Source: Rothia mucilaginosa (GTDB taxonomy: Bacteria; Actinomycetota; Actinomycetes; Actinomycetales; Micrococcaceae). From it: a stretch of 64,000 nucleotides of DNA. Numbering within the stretch: the first letter of the stretch is position 1; every line of letters begins with the position of its first letter. Shown here one piece after another: positions 1 to 9,103 of this stretch. The stretch lies in NCBI RefSeq assembly GCF_001061665.1, contig NZ_JVSP01000003.1, positions 82,252 through 146,251 of the forward strand. The letters run 5' to 3'. The notes beneath the pieces are model-generated. The model was not told where the DNA came from. It was given only the letters and a program-made list of their open reading frames with translations, and did not search any database. Made by a program: the position numbers and the translations under genes.

Positions 1-3000
1 TACCGAGCCGATTACACAGTAGAACAAGCAATCGAGGATATCGTGATTCTTGAATCTCTCTCGGGCAAGAAGCCCGCCGCAATCAAGGTTGAAGCCGGCG
101 AAGCCAACACTACCCGACTGAAGACCTACCTGTCCGCACCTCACACTCTCACCGAGCTCCTGCCGGTGATGCAGAACATGGGCCTGGTCGTTGTGGATCA
201 GAAGCCCTACGAGTTCAAGCCTGAGGACGGCGAAGAGTACGGCTACCTCTACGACTTCGGGGTCGAGTTCCCCGAGGGCGTGGACCCCAACGCCGTCGCA
301 TCCCTCTACGAGGATGCCCTGAACGCCTACCTGCTCGGTGAGCGCGAGTCCGATACTCTGGACCGCCTGATTCTCTCCGAGGGCCTCACCTGGCAGGATG
401 TACGCCTGTTCCGCGCCCTGAACCACTACCTGATTCAGCTGGGCCTGGGCTACACCCCCTCGTTCATGTCGAACACCCTGCTCGCCAACCCCGGCATCAC
501 CAAGCACCTGGTGGAGTTCTTCAACGTCAGCTTCGACCCGAACAACGGCCTGAACGACGAGCAGCGCAACGCACGCCGCGAAGAGATTGAGGTGGCCCTG
601 GTTGAGGAACTGAACAAGATTCCCACCCTGGACGCCGACCGCTACCTGCGCTCCCTGAGCAAGGTTATTCGCGCCATCCTGCGCACCAACGCCTACCTGG
701 GCCGCGAGGCATTCGCCATCAAGGTTGCACCGCAGCAGATTGACTTCGCACCCCTGCCCCGCCCCAAGTTCGAGATTTTCGTCTACTCCCCGCGCGTCGA
801 GGGTGTCCACCTGCGCTTCGGCGACGTCGCACGAGGCGGTCTGCGCTGGTCCGACCGCCGCGACGACTTCCGCACCGAGGTTCTGGGCCTGGTCAAGGCT
901 CAGATGGTGAAGAACGCTGTCATCATCCCCACCGGCGCAAAGGGCGGTTTCTACCCCAAGCAGCTGCCCGACCCCGCCGTGGATCGCGACGCCTGGATCA
1001 CCGAGGGCCGCGAGTCCTACAAGGTCTTCATCCGCTCCCTGCTGGATGTCACCGATAACCTTGAGGTTGGCACCGACGGCTCCGAGACCGTCGTTCGCCC
1101 CGAGGGCGTCATCGCACGCGACGAGAACGACTACTACCTGGTGGTCGCAGCGGACAAGGGTACCGCCGCATTCTCCGACACCGCGAACGCTATCAGCCTC
1201 GAGCGCGGCTTCTGGCTGGGCGACGCCTTCGCATCCGGCGGCTCCGTCGGTTACGACCACAAGGCAATGGGCATCACCGCACGCGGTGCCTGGGAGTCCG
1301 TTAAGCGTCACTTCGCCGAGCTCGGCCACGACGCTCAGACCGAAGAGTTCACCGCCGTCGGTATCGGCGACATGTCCGGTGACGTGTTCGGTAACGGTCT
1401 GCTCCGTTCCAAGGCAACCCGCCTGGTCGCAGCGTTCGACCACCGCGACATCTTCCTGGACCCGAACCCGGACGCAGCCGTCTCCTTCGAGGAGCGTCAG
1501 CGCCTGTACAACCTGCCCCGTTCCTCCTGGCAGGACTACAACCGCGAGCTGATTTCCGCCGGTGGTGGCGTGTACTCCCGCGGCCTGAAGTCCATCGAAA
1601 TCACCCCCGAGGTGCGCGAGGTTCTGGACCTGGACGAGTCCGTCACCGAGCTCGCACCGACCGAGCTGATTTCCGCCATCCTCAAGGCACCGGTCGACCT
1701 GATTTACAACGGCGGTATCGGTACCTACGTGAAGGCCTCCACCGAGACCAACGCACAGGTTGGCGATAAGGCTAACGACGCCCTGCGCGTCAACGGCAAG
1801 GATCTGCGCGCCAAGATTGTGGGCGAGGGCGGTAACCTCGGCTTCACCCAGCTGGGCCGCATCGAGGCCGCACGTAACGGCGTCATCCTCAACACCGACG
1901 CTATCGACAACTCTGCAGGTGTGGAGACCAGTGACCGCGAGGTCAACATCAAGATCCTGGTGGACCGCCTCGTGGCTCGCGGTGAGCTCTCCAGCGAGGA
2001 GCGCGCCTCCTTCATCGAGTCCCTGCAGGACGAGGTTGGCGGCAAGGTCCTCGAGACCAACGTCAACCAGAACGTACTGCTGCAGGGCGAGTTCCACGGT
2101 TCCTTCCTGGGCACCAACCTGTACAAGCGCCTCATGCACGACCTGGAGGAGCACGCCGGCCTGAACCGCGCCGTCGAGTTCCTGCCCACCGACGAGGAGC
2201 TGGACGAGCGCCTGGAGACCACCGGTGACCGCCTGACCCGCCCCGAGCTGGCTGTCCTGGCTGCGTACGTGAAGATTTACCTCACCCACGCCCTGGAGCA
2301 GACCGACTTCGCGGACGACCCCTACCTGGAGGGCGTGCTGCGCAGCTACTTCCCGGCAGCACTCGTCGAGCGCTTCGGTCAGCACCTGGACTCGCACCCG
2401 CTGCGTAAGGAAATCATCTGCACCCGCGTGGCCAACGAGCTGGTCAACATTGGTGGCATCACCTTCGCGTACCGCATCATGGAGGAGTTCAACGTCGGTA
2501 TCGACTCCGTCGCCCGCGCCTTCATCGTGGCCCGCGAGCTCTTCGAGCTCGGCACCGCCGCTAAGCTGCACAGCGAGCTGTCCCCGAAGACCCCGCTGGA
2601 TGCATGGTTCACCGTGCTGCGCGACAACCAGCGCGTTCTGGACCGTGCGGTCCGCTGGTTCATCACCGAGCGTGGCGTGGTTGCCGGCGCAACCATCTCC
2701 GAGCTGCTCGAGAACTTCGGTTCCGTCGTCGAGATGCGTCGCAACCTGCCCGAGTACCTCTCCGGCAGCTCCCGCGACCGTGTTCGTGCAAAGCGCGACG
2801 CAGGCGAGGCATGGGGCCTGCCCGAGGAGCTCATTGTCATCTGGATCCGCGGCTTCGAGGGCTACGCCCTGCTGGACGTGATTCGTTCGGCCGCCGATCA
2901 CGACTTCGAGGCAACCTCGCTGGCACCGGTCTACTTCGCCACCTACGACCGCTTCAAGGTGGACGAGCTGCTCGGCCTCATCACCGAGTTGCCCCGTAGC

Positions 3001-3279
3001 GACCGCTGGGAGATTCTGGCACGCCAGGCAATGCGCGGTGCCCTCTACGAGACCGCCGCAGAGCTGGCACTGTCCGTGGCTGAGGGCGCGAAGGGTGACT
3101 TCTCCACCGTGGACGGTGCACAGCAGGCTCTGGCCAGCTGGATTGAGGAGCACCCGACCCGCGTGGGTAACATCGACCGCATCCTCGACGAGATTGCTGA
3201 GGCAGCTCCGGATGCAACCGGTCACCCGCGACTGGCTGTGGTCTCCGTGGCCCTGCGCACCCTCGCTAGCGCATCCTAA
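1..3279 (+). CDS. gdh: NAD-dependent glutamate dehydrogenase, large type (5' end outside window)
   Basis: Oxidative deamination of glutamate to 2-oxoglutarate with NAD, in the cytoplasm. The frame is open to the first base (YRADYTVEQAIED...), so the gene begins upstream; a GTG at 43 is internal. About 1,092 residues are present against roughly 1,600 for the large bacterial GDH family, so the N-terminal regulatory part is missing from view. The catalytic core is clear: RFGDVARGGLRWSDRRDDFR, then VKNAVIIPTGAKGGFYPK with the substrate-binding lysine, and the nucleotide-binding part VDLIYNGGIGTYVK and VGEGGNLGFTQLGR. The long helical C-terminal tail typical of the family follows. A strong hairpin lies just after the stop. 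Family assignment is firm. Confidence 0.95.
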   Translation, partial: YRADYTVEQAIEDIVILESLSGKKPAAIKVEAGEANTTRLKTYLSAPHTLTELLPVMQNMGLVVVDQKPYEFKPEDGEEYGYLYDFGVEFPEGVDPNAVASLYEDALNAYLLGERESDTLDRLILSEGLTWQDVRLFRALNHYLIQLGLGYTPSFMSNTLLANPGITKHLVEFFNVSFDPNNGLNDEQRNARREEIEVALVEELNKIPTLDADRYLRSLSKVIRAILRTNAYLGREAFAIKVAPQQIDFAPLPRPKFEIFVYSPRVEGVHLRFGDVARGGLRWSDRRDDFRTEVLGLVKAQMVKNAVIIPTGAKGGFYPKQLPDPAVDRDAWITEGRESYKVFIRSLLDVTDNLEVGTDGSETVVRPEGVIARDENDYYLVVAADKGTAAFSDTANAISLERGFWLGDAFASGGSVGYDHKAMGITARGAWESVKRHFAELGHDAQTEEFTAVGIGDMSGDVFGNGLLRSKATRLVAAFDHRDIFLDPNPDAAVSFEERQRLYNLPRSSWQDYNRELISAGGGVYSRGLKSIEITPEVREVLDLDESVTELAPTELISAILKAPVDLIYNGGIGTYVKASTETNAQVGDKANDALRVNGKDLRAKIVGEGGNLGFTQLGRIEAARNGVILNTDAIDNSAGVETSDREVNIKILVDRLVARGELSSEERASFIESLQDEVGGKVLETNVNQNVLLQGEFHGSFLGTNLYKRLMHDLEEHAGLNRAVEFLPTDEELDERLETTGDRLTRPELAVLAAYVKIYLTHALEQTDFADDPYLEGVLRSYFPAALVERFGQHLDSHPLRKEIICTRVANELVNIGGITFAYRIMEEFNVGIDSVARAFIVARELFELGTAAKLHSELSPKTPLDAWFTVLRDNQRVLDRAVRWFITERGVVAGATISELLENFGSVVEMRRNLPEYLSGSSRDRVRAKRDAGEAWGLPEELIVIWIRGFEGYALLDVIRSAADHDFEATSLAPVYFATYDRFKVDELLGLITELPRSDRWEILARQAMRGALYETAAELALSVAEGAKGDFSTVDGAQQALASWIEEHPTRVGNIDRILDEIAEAAPDATGHPRLAVVSVALRTLASAS

Positions 3280-3787
3280 ACGCGAGGCGGTAGCCGCGCC
3301 GTACCGTCGCACAGCGGTGAATGCGGTACGGTAACCGTACATTGAGCATCCCGGCTTCCTCCTGCTGGAGGGGCCGGGATGCCTTGCATATGCACCTAAC
3401 GGCATATGAACATGAGAGCAAAATGTGTTCCAAATCGCCTAAAATTCAAGTTAGGGTTGAATAAAAGTTCAACATTTTGCTTGACGCGTACAGTATATTG
3501 ATGACGGCGGCATCGTTGCGTGCGCAAGCTCCGCGCTAAATTAGGCGTAGGGGAGGGGCTACACACGCGATGTTTTGGATGCTTGCCCGGCCAAATAACC
3601 CCCTCGGGTGGATGAGGCTGATCCGGCATGCATTGACGGTACGAATCCGATGGCCCACCTGGCCGCCGCGAGGGGTGCCATCTCTGTACGACATAACGCA
3701 CGACACCATCACTCACTCAACGTTAATCTCCGGCCCGTTTGCGGGCTGGGCCCGCATACTCTCTATTTCGACTGAAAGTCTTCAACG
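3280..3787. other. Long leader region between gdh and the Pel-like operon
   Basis: 508 bp without a convincing gene. It holds the gdh hairpin and then an AT-richer stretch with nested inverted repeats: GCAAAATGT at 3418-3426 against ACATTTTGC at 3472-3480, and inside them GTTGAA-N6-TTCAAC at 3456-3473. A TTGACG at 3481 could be a -35 box, but no well-spaced -10 was found. The operon promoter and a regulator site probably lie here. Confidence 0.45.
3346..3382 (+). terminator. Hairpin after the glutamate dehydrogenase gene
   Basis: Arms 3346-3355 and 3373-3382 (GCATCCCGGC/GCCGGGATGC) are perfect and enclose a second small stem, CCTCC-TGCT-GGAGG. There is no clear T run, so the stem is certain and the terminator role is inferred. 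Confidence 0.6.
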
Positions 3788-5143
3788 TTGTCCACCAACC
3801 ACGGTAGCGAGGAACAGCGCGCTAGCGCGTGGCGCCTCCTCATTAACTTTCTGCTATACGTTTCCCCGGTCGCGCTGCTGACCACTGTCTTCCCCATCGT
3901 CACGCCCACCATCAACAGGTACAACTTGGGTGGCGTGCCCCTGATTCAGGTGATTCTGGCTGCATCCATCACCGTGCCCTGGCTTAGCCAGGCCGCCTGT
4001 CTGCCGCTCTATCGAGCCATTCAGATGGAGCATAAGAAGATTGCGGATGCCCGCGAAACCCTGCGCATCCAGGCTGAGACGCTCGAGAATCAGCTCAAGC
4101 GTGCCGAGGCGAAGGCTACCCGCGAGCGTCTGAACGAACCCCAGTTCCAGGACATTACCGACCTGGCCGCGTTCAGCCGCAACTGGATTTACCTCTTCTT
4201 CGTGACCATGCCGCTGGTGTTGCTTTTCGCAATTCCGGTTGCCCTCGTCCTGAAGTGGAACGCGACTGCCGTCGGTGCCTTCTTCGTACTCGGCGTGCTC
4301 AACATTGCCTTCGCGCAGCTGCTGGTCATCCCCAACCTCGCGAAGAACCGCGTTATCTGGTTCATCGCCTGGCTCGGCTACACCCTGGCCCTGTACTTCT
4401 TCCCCATCATCTGGTTCCTGCCGCCGCTCGTTGGCTCGCTTATCCTGCTGATTGGCCTGGGTAAGAACTTTGTGCACCTCTTCCGCTTTGCGCATATTCC
4501 GCTCAAGGACGTCGCAAAGGATGCTCTGCGTGGCTTCCTGACCGGCTCCATCATCTGGGCCGATAAGTACATGCTCTTCCTGGCCACCTCCGGTGAGATT
4601 AACGTTGTGGCCATTTACATGAGCCTGATTCCCGCCGTGATCGCTTACAACTACTTCTTCGTGGTAGAGGCCGATCGCGTCAACGACGCAATTCAGTACC
4701 TGTGGACCGTGTTCGAGCGCCTGCCCTACAACCGCGTTCGCGAAGAGGCTCATAAGGCCACCCGTGCCTCCGACCGTTCGATTCGCAACTCGCTACTCGT
4801 CTACATCGGTAGCGGCATCATTACCGGCATCCTGATGTTTATCTTCATGCTGGATTCCTTCCCGCTGGCGCTGATGGGTCTGGTCGTCGCGTTCCTCTTC
4901 GTGGCCGTCGCCCTGCTCATCTACCAGATTGAGTACATGACCATGTTCAAGACCGTGCAGGTGCTCTCCGCGGCGCACCTCATTCTGCTCATGATCTGCT
5001 TCGCAATCCTGCCGAACGAGACCGGATACCTGCCCATCATCGTGGGCGAGGCGGTCCTTGCGTACGCCTGCTACCGGGTGTACCGTCAGGCTTGGCAATC
5101 ACCCGAATACTCTCTCTTCTGGCGCCGCGCACTCGCCTGGTAA
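3788..5143 (+). CDS. pelG: PelG-like polysaccharide transport membrane protein
   Basis: Predicted inner-membrane protein of 451 residues with about twelve hydrophobic segments, close to the usual PelG length. PelG is the MOP-superfamily-like membrane partner of the cytoplasmic transferase PelF in Pel exopolysaccharide export. Here RGFLTGSIIWADKYMLF resembles the conserved mid-protein stretch of PelG. Residues about 80-125 form a charged, coiled-coil-like cytoplasmic loop. The frame has a stop at 3773, so the start must lie after it. TTG 3788 with a weak GAAAG nine bases upstream is the first usable codon. It is the first gene of a three-gene unit with a PelF-like transferase and a glycosidase, and that context is the main support. 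The other possibility is a generic polysaccharide flippase. Confidence 0.7.
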   Translation: MSTNHGSEEQRASAWRLLINFLLYVSPVALLTTVFPIVTPTINRYNLGGVPLIQVILAASITVPWLSQAACLPLYRAIQMEHKKIADARETLRIQAETLENQLKRAEAKATRERLNEPQFQDITDLAAFSRNWIYLFFVTMPLVLLFAIPVALVLKWNATAVGAFFVLGVLNIAFAQLLVIPNLAKNRVIWFIAWLGYTLALYFFPIIWFLPPLVGSLILLIGLGKNFVHLFRFAHIPLKDVAKDALRGFLTGSIIWADKYMLFLATSGEINVVAIYMSLIPAVIAYNYFFVVEADRVNDAIQYLWTVFERLPYNRVREEAHKATRASDRSIRNSLLVYIGSGIITGILMFIFMLDSFPLALMGLVVAFLFVAVALLIYQIEYMTMFKTVQVLSAAHLILLMICFAILPNETGYLPIIVGEAVLAYACYRVYRQAWQSPEYSLFWRRALAW

Positions 5144-5231
5144 CGCCTGCCCGCACGCCGGTCCGCAGACATCGTTCTGCGGGCCCGGCCAAGAACACAC
5201 CACGTAGCACGGCCCGTGAAAGACACAACCA

Positions 5232-6950
5232 ATGACTGAACAGATGTACCGAAACCACTATGCTCCTCTGCAGCTTCCGGAGCCCGGAGAGCACTACACC
5301 GATCCCGAGTACCCGGATGTCGATGTCGCCATCATCATGGAGTCCACCTACCCCTACCTCAAGGGTGGCGTCTCCGCGGTGGTGCACGATATCGTCTCTG
5401 AGAACCCCGACCTCTCCTTCGGCATTATCCACATCGCGTGGGATAAGAACTCGCCGCACGAGGATCTCTACGGCATGCCCAAGAACGTCAAGTGGGTTAA
5501 GGTGATCTACCTGAGCCTCGACGTCAACCGTGCTGCCTTCGCCGCCGAGTGCGATCCCGACAGCCTGCACATGAAGATGCCGCAGCGTCGAGAGCTGGCT
5601 GATCGACTCATCCAGGGCTTCAACGCGCTCATCGCCGGCGACGTCAACCCCCTCTGGAAGCTCTACGACGAGGGCATCAACCCCGCCACCCGCACCTACA
5701 ACCTCTTTGGGCTCTTCGGTACCCGCGAGTTCATGCAGGTTATCGCCAACCTCGGGTTCTTCAGCGAGGTTCCCTTCGGCGAGCTCTTCTGGAAGGTACG
5801 CGACTTCGTTTCCATCCTCTTTGCGCTGCTGCACGAGCGGATGCCCCATGCCCGCGTGTACCACGCCCACACCACCGGCTACGCGGCTCTCATCGCTGCC
5901 GCTGCCGCCCGTGACCACGGCACCAGCTTCCTGCTGACCGAGCACAACCTGTACATTCGCGACACCATCAACACCAAGCTCGAGCGCAACATGGCGAAGC
6001 CGATTACCACCGACTACGCTTTCCTCGCTGAGGAGCGCGAGCACCCCGGCCTGGGCCCCGTCACCCTTGACGAGCGAGCCTGGTCCGTCTGGTTCCTGGA
6101 GATGGGTCGCTTCTGCTACCCGAGCGCCGATATGGCCACCTACCTGTACCCCAAGGCACTGGAGGAGGCGCGCGGCATCGGTGCGCCCATCGACCAGATG
6201 AACGAGGGCGAGAAGGACCGCGCCATCATTCTGCCCAACGGCATGCTCATCGAGTCCGTTGCCGAAGCCTACTACGCCCGCCAGGCGGCGCGTGCCCGCA
6301 TCCTCGCCGAGGGACGCGGCCACGTGTGGCGCTTCGTGTTCATCGCCCGCGTGGTGCCCATTAAGGGCCTCACCGACCTGATTCGCTCCCTCGCGGTACT
6401 GCGCGACCAGGGCCTCGTGAACTTCCACCTGGATGTGCTCGGCCCCAAGGACCACCTGCCCGAGTACTACGAGCTGTGCCTGCGCACCATCGAAGAGCTC
6501 AACATGGGCGAGTACATCACCTTCCACGGAACCGTGAATGTGCGTGCGATGCTCGACCGCTTCGACCTGCTGCTTATGCCCAGCTACAATGAGGGTCAGC
6601 CGATTGTGGCGCTCGAGGCGATGGCTGCGTCCATCCCGCTGGTCAGCACCGACGTGGGCGGTATGTCCCAGCTCATCGACGATGTGCTGGTCGCCCCCGA
6701 CGGCCACGAAATCGGTAACTGCGGTATCTTGACCATCCCCGGCGATATTCACGGCTTCGCGGCGGCGCTGCGCACCCTTATGGAGGAGCCCAGCATCTAC
6801 GAACGCTACTGCGTGAACGCCTACGACCGTATCGTGAGCTTCTTCCAGCTGCGACTGGTCATGGACCGCTACAACACGATCTACCGCGAGCTGGGCAAGC
6901 TGCCCCCTCGCGCCCCCGAATTCGACCCGGAGTACGATGGCCACGAGTAA
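5232..6950 (+). CDS. pelF: PelF-like GT4-family glycosyltransferase
   Basis: Cytoplasmic retaining glycosyltransferase of 572 residues. The N-terminal IIMESTYPYLKGGVSAVVHD matches the PelF signature, where the glycine-rich loop follows the first strand. The C-terminal GT-B half has VFIARVVPIKGLTDLIRSL and the donor-site region MPSYNEGQPIVALEAMAASI with the E-x7-E arrangement of GT4 enzymes. In Pel systems PelF polymerises an N-acetylhexosamine backbone from UDP-sugars. The donor here cannot be told from sequence. The gene starts 88 bp after the flippase gene, and its end overlaps the start of the glycosidase gene by 14 bp, which implies translational coupling. GT4 family membership is firm and PelF is likely. 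Confidence 0.85.
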   Translation: MTEQMYRNHYAPLQLPEPGEHYTDPEYPDVDVAIIMESTYPYLKGGVSAVVHDIVSENPDLSFGIIHIAWDKNSPHEDLYGMPKNVKWVKVIYLSLDVNRAAFAAECDPDSLHMKMPQRRELADRLIQGFNALIAGDVNPLWKLYDEGINPATRTYNLFGLFGTREFMQVIANLGFFSEVPFGELFWKVRDFVSILFALLHERMPHARVYHAHTTGYAALIAAAAARDHGTSFLLTEHNLYIRDTINTKLERNMAKPITTDYAFLAEEREHPGLGPVTLDERAWSVWFLEMGRFCYPSADMATYLYPKALEEARGIGAPIDQMNEGEKDRAIILPNGMLIESVAEAYYARQAARARILAEGRGHVWRFVFIARVVPIKGLTDLIRSLAVLRDQGLVNFHLDVLGPKDHLPEYYELCLRTIEELNMGEYITFHGTVNVRAMLDRFDLLLMPSYNEGQPIVALEAMAASIPLVSTDVGGMSQLIDDVLVAPDGHEIGNCGILTIPGDIHGFAAALRTLMEEPSIYERYCVNAYDRIVSFFQLRLVMDRYNTIYRELGKLPPRAPEFDPEYDGHE

Positions 6951-8133
6951 GTTTGAACGGCTCGGCGGCCCCGGGAAGTTCGGCGCGTGGGTTCGCTACG
7001 GCGGTAAACCCATCACCCAGCAGCAGCTCGACTTTGCGGTCAAGAATTACTCCGTGGCGATTCTGCAGCCCTGGGAGCTGGAGGCTGCCCGCTACCTCAA
7101 GAAGCACGCCCCGCAGATGGTGGTCCTGGCCTATAAGTGCCTGTCCTCCACCCGCTCCTACGAGCCGGGTCCCATCTACTCCTCGGGTCTGTCTTTCGCG
7201 CAGGCCGTCTCGCTGGCGAATTCCGGTAAGGATTTCTTTGCGCACCGCCTCAACGGCGACCGCATCGAGTGGAAGGGCTATTCCAAGCACTATCAGATGC
7301 AGGTGTGGAACCCCGGCTACCGCTGGTACTGGGTGGATTCGGTGGTGCGCGAGATGCGTGACTCGCCCTTCGACGGGGTCATGGGCGATAACGACGTGGA
7401 GAACGACTACTACGGCCTGAATCTGCCCATTCAGGGCGTGCAGTCTATGACCACGATTCGTGAGGGCCTGGACCGCCTGGTGGCTTCTGCCGGCGCCGAG
7501 CTGAACGGCATCGGCAAGATTCTGGTGCCCAATATTGCCGAGTCGCGCCTGCGCTGGGGCAAGTGGGAACGCCACAGTGCCTACGGCGGCGGTTTCGAGG
7601 AGGTGTGGCTCGGCTGGGGCCCGAACGATTACCTGGCTTCGCCCTACGCCGTGATGCAGGGCCGCGATATTGCGCGCGGTTCCGGTGGCGACGTGTCGCT
7701 CGGGGTGTACCTCACCGGCCTGAAGCGCGGTGCCTCCACGCAGAAGAAGGTGACGATTCTGCGCACCCCCCTGAGCGGCCGGAAGTCGCCCCTGACCGGT
7801 ACGGACGAGAACTTCCTCTACGGCCTGGCCGGCTTCTGGGTCTTTGGCGGGGGAGCCTTCACCGGCATTAGCGCGACCCACCATGACGCCTACGACGAGA
7901 TTCCCCACGCCCCCGAGCTCACCTTTGATCTGGGGGATGCCGCGGGCGGCATCGTGGTTCAGGGAACGGTTCAGACCCGCACCTTTACGCGCGGTTGGGC
8001 TGCCCTGAACACCGGCTCGAAGGATGTGACCGTGAAGGTTCCCTCTCATCTGGTGGATGCGGCAAACCGCCCGGTGCCTTCGAGCTTCACGCTGCGGGCG
8101 CATCAGGGTGTGGTGTACCGCCGTAAGGCGTAA
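6937..8133 (+). CDS. Putative glycoside hydrolase, GHL15-like TIM barrel
   Basis: 398 residues that read as a glycosidase-type TIM barrel: VAILQPWELEAARYLKK, VVLAYKCLSS, and an acidic strand end DGVMGDNDVENDYYG that could hold the catalytic acids. The family is the poorly characterised 'hypothetical glycosyl hydrolase 15' group. A C-terminal beta region follows (ALNTGSKDVTVKVPS). No signal peptide or membrane segment is visible at MATSKFERLGG, so it may act in the cytoplasm, unlike the periplasmic hydrolase PelA of Gram-negative Pel operons. ATG 6937 has GGAG eight bases upstream and overlaps the PelF-like gene. The last about 80 bases recur behind the next gene. Function is inferred from operon context. 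Confidence 0.65.
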   Translation: MATSKFERLGGPGKFGAWVRYGGKPITQQQLDFAVKNYSVAILQPWELEAARYLKKHAPQMVVLAYKCLSSTRSYEPGPIYSSGLSFAQAVSLANSGKDFFAHRLNGDRIEWKGYSKHYQMQVWNPGYRWYWVDSVVREMRDSPFDGVMGDNDVENDYYGLNLPIQGVQSMTTIREGLDRLVASAGAELNGIGKILVPNIAESRLRWGKWERHSAYGGGFEEVWLGWGPNDYLASPYAVMQGRDIARGSGGDVSLGVYLTGLKRGASTQKKVTILRTPLSGRKSPLTGTDENFLYGLAGFWVFGGGAFTGISATHHDAYDEIPHAPELTFDLGDAAGGIVVQGTVQTRTFTRGWAALNTGSKDVTVKVPSHLVDAANRPVPSSFTLRAHQGVVYRRKA

Positions 8134-8140
8134 TTTACCG
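8052..8140 (+). repeat. Direct repeat copy 1 (3' end of the glycosidase gene)
   Basis: 89 bp ending seven bases after the stop codon. It matches 8875-8963 at 85 of 89 positions, with a fixed offset of 823 bp. Confidence 0.95.
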
Positions 8141-8155
8141 TAAGCGGTAATTTTA
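8132..8155 (+). terminator. Small hairpin with T tail after the glycosidase gene
   Basis: TTACCG-TAAG-CGGTAA followed by TTTT. The stem is short and lies immediately downstream of the operon. Confidence 0.45.
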
Positions 8156-8252
8156 AGGGCTGATTCACAGCGTAGTAGCCCTGTACTATGAAACAAGCGG
8201 CTGGAATATAGCCAACCGTTCTCGCGGTGTTGAGTTTAAGGAGTGAACTACA

Positions 8253-8837
8253 GTGAATATTCTTTTGATTGACGGCGGTAAAGCATTCGCCCACTCGGCG
8301 GGTCGTCTGAACCACACCCTGCATCAAGTAGCCCGTGATACGTTATCGGCGCTCGGTCATCATGTGCGAGAAACTGTGATTGACGACGGGTACGATATTC
8401 ACCAGGAAGTAGAAAAATTCCAGTGGATGGATGCGGTCATCTGGCAGATGCCCGGTTGGTGGATGCACGAGCCGTGGACCGTGAAAAAATATATGGACGA
8501 GGTGTTTACCGCCGGTGCGGGTACCCTGTACGCTAATGATGGTCGCCACAGGGTCAGCCCCACTGAAGGATACGGCACGGGCGGTCTTCTTCAGGGGCGG
8601 CGTCATATGCTGTCGCTGACGTGGAACGCGCCTCGCGAAGCTTTTACCCGGGAGGGCGACTTCTTTGAGGGACTCGGGGTAGATGCCCTCTATATGCACT
8701 TTCATAAGGCCCATGAGTTCATGGGGACTACCCAGTTGCCCACCTTTATTTGCTATGACGTGATTAAAAATCCGCAGGTCGAACAGTATCTCGCTGACTA
8801 TACTGCCCACCTCAACGAGGTCTTCGGTCAGGCGTAA
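8253..8837 (+). CDS. mdaB: NAD(P)H:quinone oxidoreductase MdaB
   Basis: Flavodoxin-fold FAD-dependent quinone reductase of 194 residues; E. coli MdaB has 193. It protects against quinone and redox stress by two-electron reduction. Family stretches seen: ILLIDGGKAFAHSAGRLN at the N-terminus, DAVIWQMPGWWMHEPWTVKK, GTLYANDGR, MLSLTWNAPREAFT and LPTFICYDVIKNP. The protein reads much closer to proteobacterial MdaB than most neighbours would. Its codon choice (GAAAAATTC, TTTTACC, TTTATTTGC) is AT-richer than the flanking genes. GTG 8253 has AAGGAG nine bases upstream. It sits alone between two copies of the preceding gene's 3' end, which suggests acquisition by transfer. Confidence 0.9.
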   Translation: MNILLIDGGKAFAHSAGRLNHTLHQVARDTLSALGHHVRETVIDDGYDIHQEVEKFQWMDAVIWQMPGWWMHEPWTVKKYMDEVFTAGAGTLYANDGRHRVSPTEGYGTGGLLQGRRHMLSLTWNAPREAFTREGDFFEGLGVDALYMHFHKAHEFMGTTQLPTFICYDVIKNPQVEQYLADYTAHLNEVFGQA

Positions 8838-8874
8838 GGGTTTTAAGCCTGCATGCCTTCATAAGCATGTCTGA

Positions 8875-8963
8875 GGTGGATGCGGAAAACCGCCCGGTGC
8901 CCTCGAGCTTCACGCTGCGGGTGCATCAGGGTGTGGTGTACCGCCGTAAGGCGTAATTCACCG
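8875..8963 (+). repeat. Direct repeat copy 2 downstream of mdaB
   Basis: Second copy of the glycosidase gene's 3' end including its stop codon, with four substitutions against 8052-8140. No gene precedes it in frame, so it is a remnant. Confidence 0.95.
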
Positions 8964-9019
8964 CTCGCGTAGCTCTTCTGAGCTTCTGTGCGACACCCCT
9001 TATTTGCGCATATAACCTC

Positions 9020-9078
9020 ATAAACAAACCCACCGGCAATATAACCAAATGGCTATATGTACCGGTGGGTTTGTTATA
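9020..9078. terminator. Bidirectional terminator between the mdaB region and gap
   Basis: Arms 9023-9036 and 9062-9075 (AACAAACCCACCGG/CCGGTGGGTTTGTT) pair perfectly, with a further inner stem. A/T-rich tails lie on both sides. It serves the minus-strand gap gene and probably upstream plus-strand transcripts. Confidence 0.8.
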
Positions 9079-9103
9079 TGCGTGCTAGATGAGCTGGGGT
9101 AGC

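Noticed and set aside
5037-6944. 635-residue frame opposite the PelF-like gene
   Set aside because: Antisense shadow; Val/Gly/His-rich composition with no family pattern.
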